A DNA stretch of 64,000 bases, taken from assembly GCA_014058105.1 (NCBI GenBank), contig JACGCM010002784.1:558001-622000 (forward strand), in the 5' to 3' direction. The translations under genes were made by a program, and so were the position numbers. This document shows positions 57,208 to 64,000 of the stretch, in pieces. The stretch comes from Kingdonia uniflora. Taxonomy: Eukaryota; Streptophyta; Magnoliopsida; Ranunculales; Circaeasteraceae. The notes below the pieces were generated by a model. It made no database searches. It was not told where the DNA came from and worked only from the letters and a program-made list of their open reading frames with translations. Positions within the stretch are counted from its first letter, which is position 1. Each line of letters starts with the position of its first letter.

Positions 57208-60200
57208 TCAATTAAACTCTACTACAAAGAATGAAATAACTGCTGTCATATCTCTCTCGGATACATCACCTACCTCAATTTTTACCCCTTTCGAAAGAAT
57301 AAACTCACCAAGTTTACCTTGAGCTTCCTTCAGCATAGCTTCCAAACTTTCGTAGCGTTTCTCAATTGTCCTTTTTTCATTTAGCGTCACAGCATTCTGA
57401 GATTCCAACACAGTCATGAATTCATCCATGTGACAAACCATAGACATTTCCCCCTCCACTTCAGCCTTACGATAATTTCTATTCACCCTGTTATCGTCAA
57501 GACTTATTACCGCCTTAAACAAATCCGCCTCTTAACTTTATACTCTTAGATATCTAACTTCCGCGATTGAATGGTATGCTCTAACATATATATCGTGCTC
57601 CAAGCCTTGTTTATGTTTTCGTTCTGTTGATTGCAGACCTCTTCCATCTTTTTTATCATTATATTAACAACTAACCATAATACTTAGTAATTGCGAGCAC
57701 GAGCCCGCATATTAGCTATCTCCGTCTCAAGCATATTTACTTAAAATTGCAAATCTTTCACAGTATTCCCTTCCTTCTCTAACATTGCCAACAATTCTGT
57801 AAATTGAGTTCGAGCATATATCAATTTAGCCCCTTGTCGGCTAACTTGTTCAAAGGTACCTACAACTTCTGCACTCTTTTTCCTTATCACTTCTTTTAAT
57901 CCCTCTATTTTTCTCAGTTTAATGGCTAGTTCAGCCTCTTTCTCTCTCAGTTTCTCAGTCATACGGATTACTGTACTTCACTCTTTCTAAAATCTTCACC
58001 TTCGTTTTTTCTTCTAATTCAATAGCATTCTGCAGTGCCCCCTGACACGAACTTAGTTCAACATTTAATTGTTTGTTTTGGACACGTAACGCGTCACATT
58101 GACTCTGAATAGCTACCAGTTCCACATGTCATAACAGTTTACATTTATAATAATTTGCTTATATAAATAAATCACATATCACAGTTAATTGGTTTAATCA
58201 GGAACATGGTATCTGAGTAATAGTGATACATCGTTCTATTCATCATCATAGAGAGCAGAATTCATTTATCATTAAACAAAAATAATATACACAGATCTAA
58301 CACATATGAAGAACCAGTAAAAATTGGAACAACCTATTTTTACTTCTTCGAGATACGCAAGGACTGCCCTTTATTTCTCGGACTCTTTCTATTCATTACT
58401 GAAATATCTATAGGAGCTATAAAGGTCACCACCTCCTACTGACGTTGTTTGCAGTGCGATCGAGGTATCAGATTCTTGACCTCCTCCCCGTCCTCTTCTG
58501 ACAACAGTTCCCTTGACCTAGGAACGGGTTTTTCACCAATAAATTCTCCTTTGTCTTTGGTAAACCACATGTTTTTAGCCTTGGAATTCTCAACATTAAA
58601 ATCCTTCTTAAATTCCGATACAAACTTCCTAAATTCATTCTCTACCCTCGCCAGTTCTCACCCATAAAAATCAATGACACTTGCTATATGAAGCTCATAC
58701 TCTGTTCGAGCTACAACTTTTACTCGCGACGCATACAGATACTCATTCAATTGCATATGCACCTTGTACAGCCGCATGCACGTTTCTTTTTGTAATAAAC
58801 CTAACGCCCTCACATCAGCTTCCACCTTCATTCGAACAGTCACTTTTTTTGACAATTGCGTCGCTAAAGACATTTTTTGCTCATTATGTTGTGATATTAC
58901 ATCTTGCAACTCCTTTAACTTACCCTCTAATTACTGTTAAACCTCTATTTGCTCTTTTCGTATCCTAAAAAATACAATTCTTATGGCCCTTCGATCCTAG
59001 ATAAAGCCAAAGACATCAGATAAAGGCTCCATATTGCCTCATATAACAGACACACAAGCTCGAGCTGAACATTTTTCTTGCCTCTACACTATGAAGATTA
59101 CGTGCTTCTTGAGCTAAAAACATAACTCGAGCTAGGTCAGGTACTACACCTCTTTCCATTAAAAGTTCTGCATAAGCTTCTTTTAAACCCCGTTCACTAT
59201 CTACTTCAACCTCGAAATACAATGTCAGAGTTATCAGCATACTTTGACACCTAGCTCTTTCACTCGGGTCATTAAAATAGATTAATTCTTTTGGCTTTCA
59301 AACTAATACCCTCTTTCCTCTTCCTTTCTTAAAACCTCATCCTTTTATATTTTTATTTTAGCATATCTACACTAGAGGTCATATAACTCCTTAAATGTTT
59401 TCTCAAAATTGAATTTAAATTGCCTTATCTCATATTCAATTTTATTAAGTACATGTTGAATACGAGCCACAGAATTCTTCGTTCTACTCAACGTTCTCTC
59501 TAGTTCGGAATTAGTTTTTCTCAATCCCCCTATCTTCTACGCAGATTACAAATATTTTGTTATCATACAAACATTCAAGAAGAGCATATCTTAAAACATT
59601 AATCAAACGTAAGCAGTTTAAAACAATACAGAGTACAATCACATCAAACGAACTGTATAAAGTCAAAAATAGAATAGCACAAAACATTTTAAGATTCTTG
59701 CTGATTTTTACCTCAGATGGAGGCTCTAAAGTTTTCTTAACAGGATGGACTGGATCAGTATGTACTGACAGAGGATCCAATATTTTATCAGCCGATCGAA
59801 CTGGCTCAGTACTTTCTGGTGGAAGGTCTAACATTTTCCTAGGAGACGCAACAACATCAGCCACCACTTTGTCCGCCACTTATAAAGGAAGGACTATTTC
59901 ATCATATCTGCCAGTGCGGCCTAGCTGCACATCAACTTGAGTCAATCCAAAATTATAGTAAGATTGGACAAAGTGATTTTTTTCTACTTTCAGTACCTTG
60001 ACTGATTCAGACATAGCGTCATCATGCTCCGCCAGAACTTTATATTTTTTTGTGAACTCTGCTGCCACTTTAGCATCTTCAGCTCTCTTGTCTTTCTCTA
60101 GCTCGAGCTCAGCTTCGAGCTCCTTCATACTAGCCGATTGGACATCAAACTTCAGAGTAAGATCCCTGAACTCCTGACTCCTTTTATCATAACACTTTGC

Positions 60201-60566
60201 CCCCTTCATCAGCTAGGAGAGCTGCCAATATAATAACAATATACAGCACAAGTTAAGAATAACAGCTCTTAGTTCGAATACAAGACAATAAAGATTTCAA
60301 ACACATACCGCGAAAGTATGTTCTTGATACTCATCATCGAGCTCCTTTGGATCGGTCTCCGCCATCAGGCAGTACTTCTGCTCCAGCTCCCTCATCTTGG
60401 CTGCAGCCTGAGGATTAGTACGAGAGTTACCCTCATCCTCATGCCTCCTCAACACATTTTTCTCAACCTCTGCAGGAGTAACCACAACCACTTCTGGTCT
60501 CTCTTCTATATCCCCAGAGACAGCTTTTGTGATCCCTTGTTTTGTGGTCACCGCCGCAGTAGCAGA

Positions 60567-62091
<1,525 letters not shown>

Positions 62092-62099
62092 GTAGCAGA

Positions 62100-62500
62100 C
62101 GTACTCTGTAGAGCTAACTTTCTCAGCCTCTGAGTAGTCCATTTTATATTTTTAGGTGTAGGAGGTGGAATACTAAGAACATTATCCACAGTCAGGCGAG
62201 CTTTCTATTTAGCCATAAATCATTTCTCGTGAGCTCGCTGAACTTTGAGTACTACAAAATCTACCTTCTTATCCCAATGAATACCTAACTCACTAAGTAC
62301 CTGCTTTAACTCGTCCTGATTTCGAGCAACGCAATCGAGCAGGCTGGTCGTGTCAAGCACCGTTGAAGGATTGGGTTCTTACAATAAAAAAGGGGAGCAT
62401 AACATTAATTAACAGTTCGAAGAAAGGATATTGGTTAGTCAAAGATTGATCAACATTACTTACTCAGGTTATAATATTTATGGTTCGGAACAAGCGCTGG
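62100..62500 (-). pseudogene. T2 antisense gene exon on the far side of the hAT-like insert
   Basis: The minus strand reads TVLDTTSLLDCVARNQDELK, VLSELGIHWDKKVDFVVLKV and, up to the insert, LRKLALQSTSATAA. On the other side of the insert the frame resumes VTTKQGITKAVSGDIEERPE. The join across the 8-bp duplication keeps the frame. Confidence 0.6.
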
Positions 62501-63620
62501 TTCATCTGGAACCTGCATACAGTTACCCCCTACCCAAACAAGGTGATCGTTTCATGGTCTACCCGCAGATTTAAAATCAAAATTTTTTGGTCTTGATGAA
62601 TCACTGCATAGGTAACCACTACTTCGACCTTTGACATATTTTCATTTATAAAATTTTAATACATTAGTGGCTTCAAACTGCTTGGCAGTCCATTCCTTTC
62701 TCTATTTCTCATTCAGTGCCTCACATACCCTTATCATCTCATATACATTCCCATTCAATTGGGTATGGCATTACTGTAATACATTCATGACCCTTTTTTG
62801 AAAGAAGGTCAGAAGAATCTTCATGCCATATACGACCTGATTCAAATAACATAAAAACCTATCACTCGGGCCTGATAGCCCGAGACCATTATAGTACAAG
62901 AGATTCACATCCTCACTAATCACTCTATCATTTTTCCACTTCTCCAAATAAGGGACTTGGTAGTATACCGCCTCCTCCCCTTTCCCTGGGACATAGGCCC
63001 TAAACCAGTGACCTTGGTCCAGCAGATAACTTCCCCATTCTCCCTATAATTTCTTTTTGTATTTCAAAAATTTCTTTCCTACGTCAACTCCCTCTGGGTA
63101 TATGACAAACAATCTATCTTTCTCTTTTGTATCCCCTATATTTATCACTTTCTCTATGTTACTGGCTTCCCATACTTCTACAGTTACCTCTACACTATTT
63201 ACAGTATCTCCCCTGACACTACACTCGTCCTCCCTCCCCGACGAGGATGTTTCTTCTGAACTTGAAGATACTACAAATTTACTCGTGGGAATACTAGGTT
63301 TGAAACGCATATTGGACCTACAGATACACAAAATATTTTATCATTATCTATACTTTACATATTCTACCCTACACATAGTAAAAATAAAAACAATCATTTC
63401 AAGTTTCCCTCTACTTCTCCAAATAAATATTTTATTTCTCTACAGTCTATTCATATATCAAAGCTAGGTTCTGCACTACAAAGTTCTCTCATCAATTATC
63501 CAGATATCATAAAACCCCTACATTATCAAACTTTTGAATCCATCAATCTAAAATGATACACAAACACTACCATACAGATTGCTAGCAAAAAGAAAATTAA
63601 AAAAAGATACATATCACCAA

Positions 63621-63800
63621 CCTGTACTTGAAGAACAACAATCATCTACTTTTCCTGGACATCTTATCGTGATTAACCATTCCCGTCACTTTTCCATAGG
63701 CTTTATCTCACCCAATGAGCCTTTCTCTTTCAGACTAAACTCAGAACTCAAACGTTTCCTCTCTTTGGAGATAGGATTTGCACACCCTTTTTTTTTCTCT
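63621..63800 (-). pseudogene. Likely first exon of the T2 antisense gene
   Basis: The minus strand encodes ISKERKRLSSEFSLKE near 63,770-63,720, like the T1 small ORF at 24353. It ends near a donor-like CAGGTTGGTG (about 63,620), before the acceptor at 63,316. Confidence 0.35.
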
Positions 63801-63839
63801 CTATAACTGGTGATAATTTATGAGGGAGAGAGATACGAG

Positions 63840-63847
63840 TTTTTATA
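63840..63847 (-). promoter_or_regulatory. TATA box of the T2 antisense gene
   Basis: TATAAAAA on the minus strand lies about 80 bp upstream of the KERKRLSSEF exon and occupies the same place as TATATAAATA in T1. Confidence 0.5.
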
Positions 63848-64000
63848 CTCTTCCTCGGTTTTTTGAAACAACGGCTCCTTCTGACACGCGCCAGCCATTC
63901 CTATTATCTCTACAAGCATGTCTTTTTGGGTACATCATTATCATGACTTCTGCGATAACGTCTATTGTCATCACGTCTGTCTCTATTATCTGTCATTCAA

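Overview
The window is nuclear DNA of a flowering plant, most likely a eudicot with a repeat-rich genome. It has interrupted genes with GT-AG introns, Ty3/gypsy elements of the Tat type, PIF/Harbinger and hAT transposons, MITEs, a tRNA-derived SINE, and no bacterial operons. I recognise only one intact host gene. Almost everything else is transposable elements, many nested in one another, so the order of several insertions can be read directly.

Left third (1 to about 23,130): a gene for the regulatory (beta) subunit of protein kinase CK2 on the minus strand. Five coding exons (22809-22614, 10722-10501, 4111-4002, 3895-3730, 1065-935) join at canonical splice sites into 274 codons without a stop. 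Introns are 11.9, 6.4, 0.1 and 2.7 kb. The three long ones hold hAT MITEs with 8-bp duplications, Tourist-like MITEs, a LINE scrap, a gypsy gag scrap split by a SINE, a copia RT-RNase H scrap, a 28-base poly(G) tract and an unusual interleaved inverted-repeat cluster.

Middle (23,238-51,011): two adjacent, diverged copies (A and B) of a large PIF/Harbinger-type DNA transposon. Each carries, in the same order, a plant mobile domain (PMD) gene on +, a small Myb/SANT-like gene on -, a DDE transposase of the Harbinger family on +, and a Myb-like ORF converging on -. All are broken by stops or frameshifts. Copy A is split by a 12.9-kb LTR retrotransposon (T1, minus strand, 5-bp duplication CGCGC). 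Copy B is split by a 1.1-kb hAT-like element. Both insertions landed in the same kind of CG-rich palindrome, which recurs in the subterminal and internal parts of the Harbinger copies.

Right (51,012-64,000): a second Tat-like retrotransposon (T2, plus strand) without its 5' LTR, joined abruptly to the broken end of copy B and running off the window. T1 and T2 share one layout: gag, protease, RT, RNase H, a second archaeal-type RNase H, integrase, a tandem-repeat block, then a long spliced antisense gene with its own TATA box. A 1.5-kb hAT-like element with a perfect 8-bp duplication sits in the antisense gene of T2 and has captured the C-terminal two thirds of a histone H3 gene.

The best candidates for something undescribed are the PMD-carrying Harbinger element, the double hit on its palindrome, the conserved antisense gene of the Tat elements, and the H3 capture. 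Calls rest on reading translated sequence and motifs by eye; no database search was possible.
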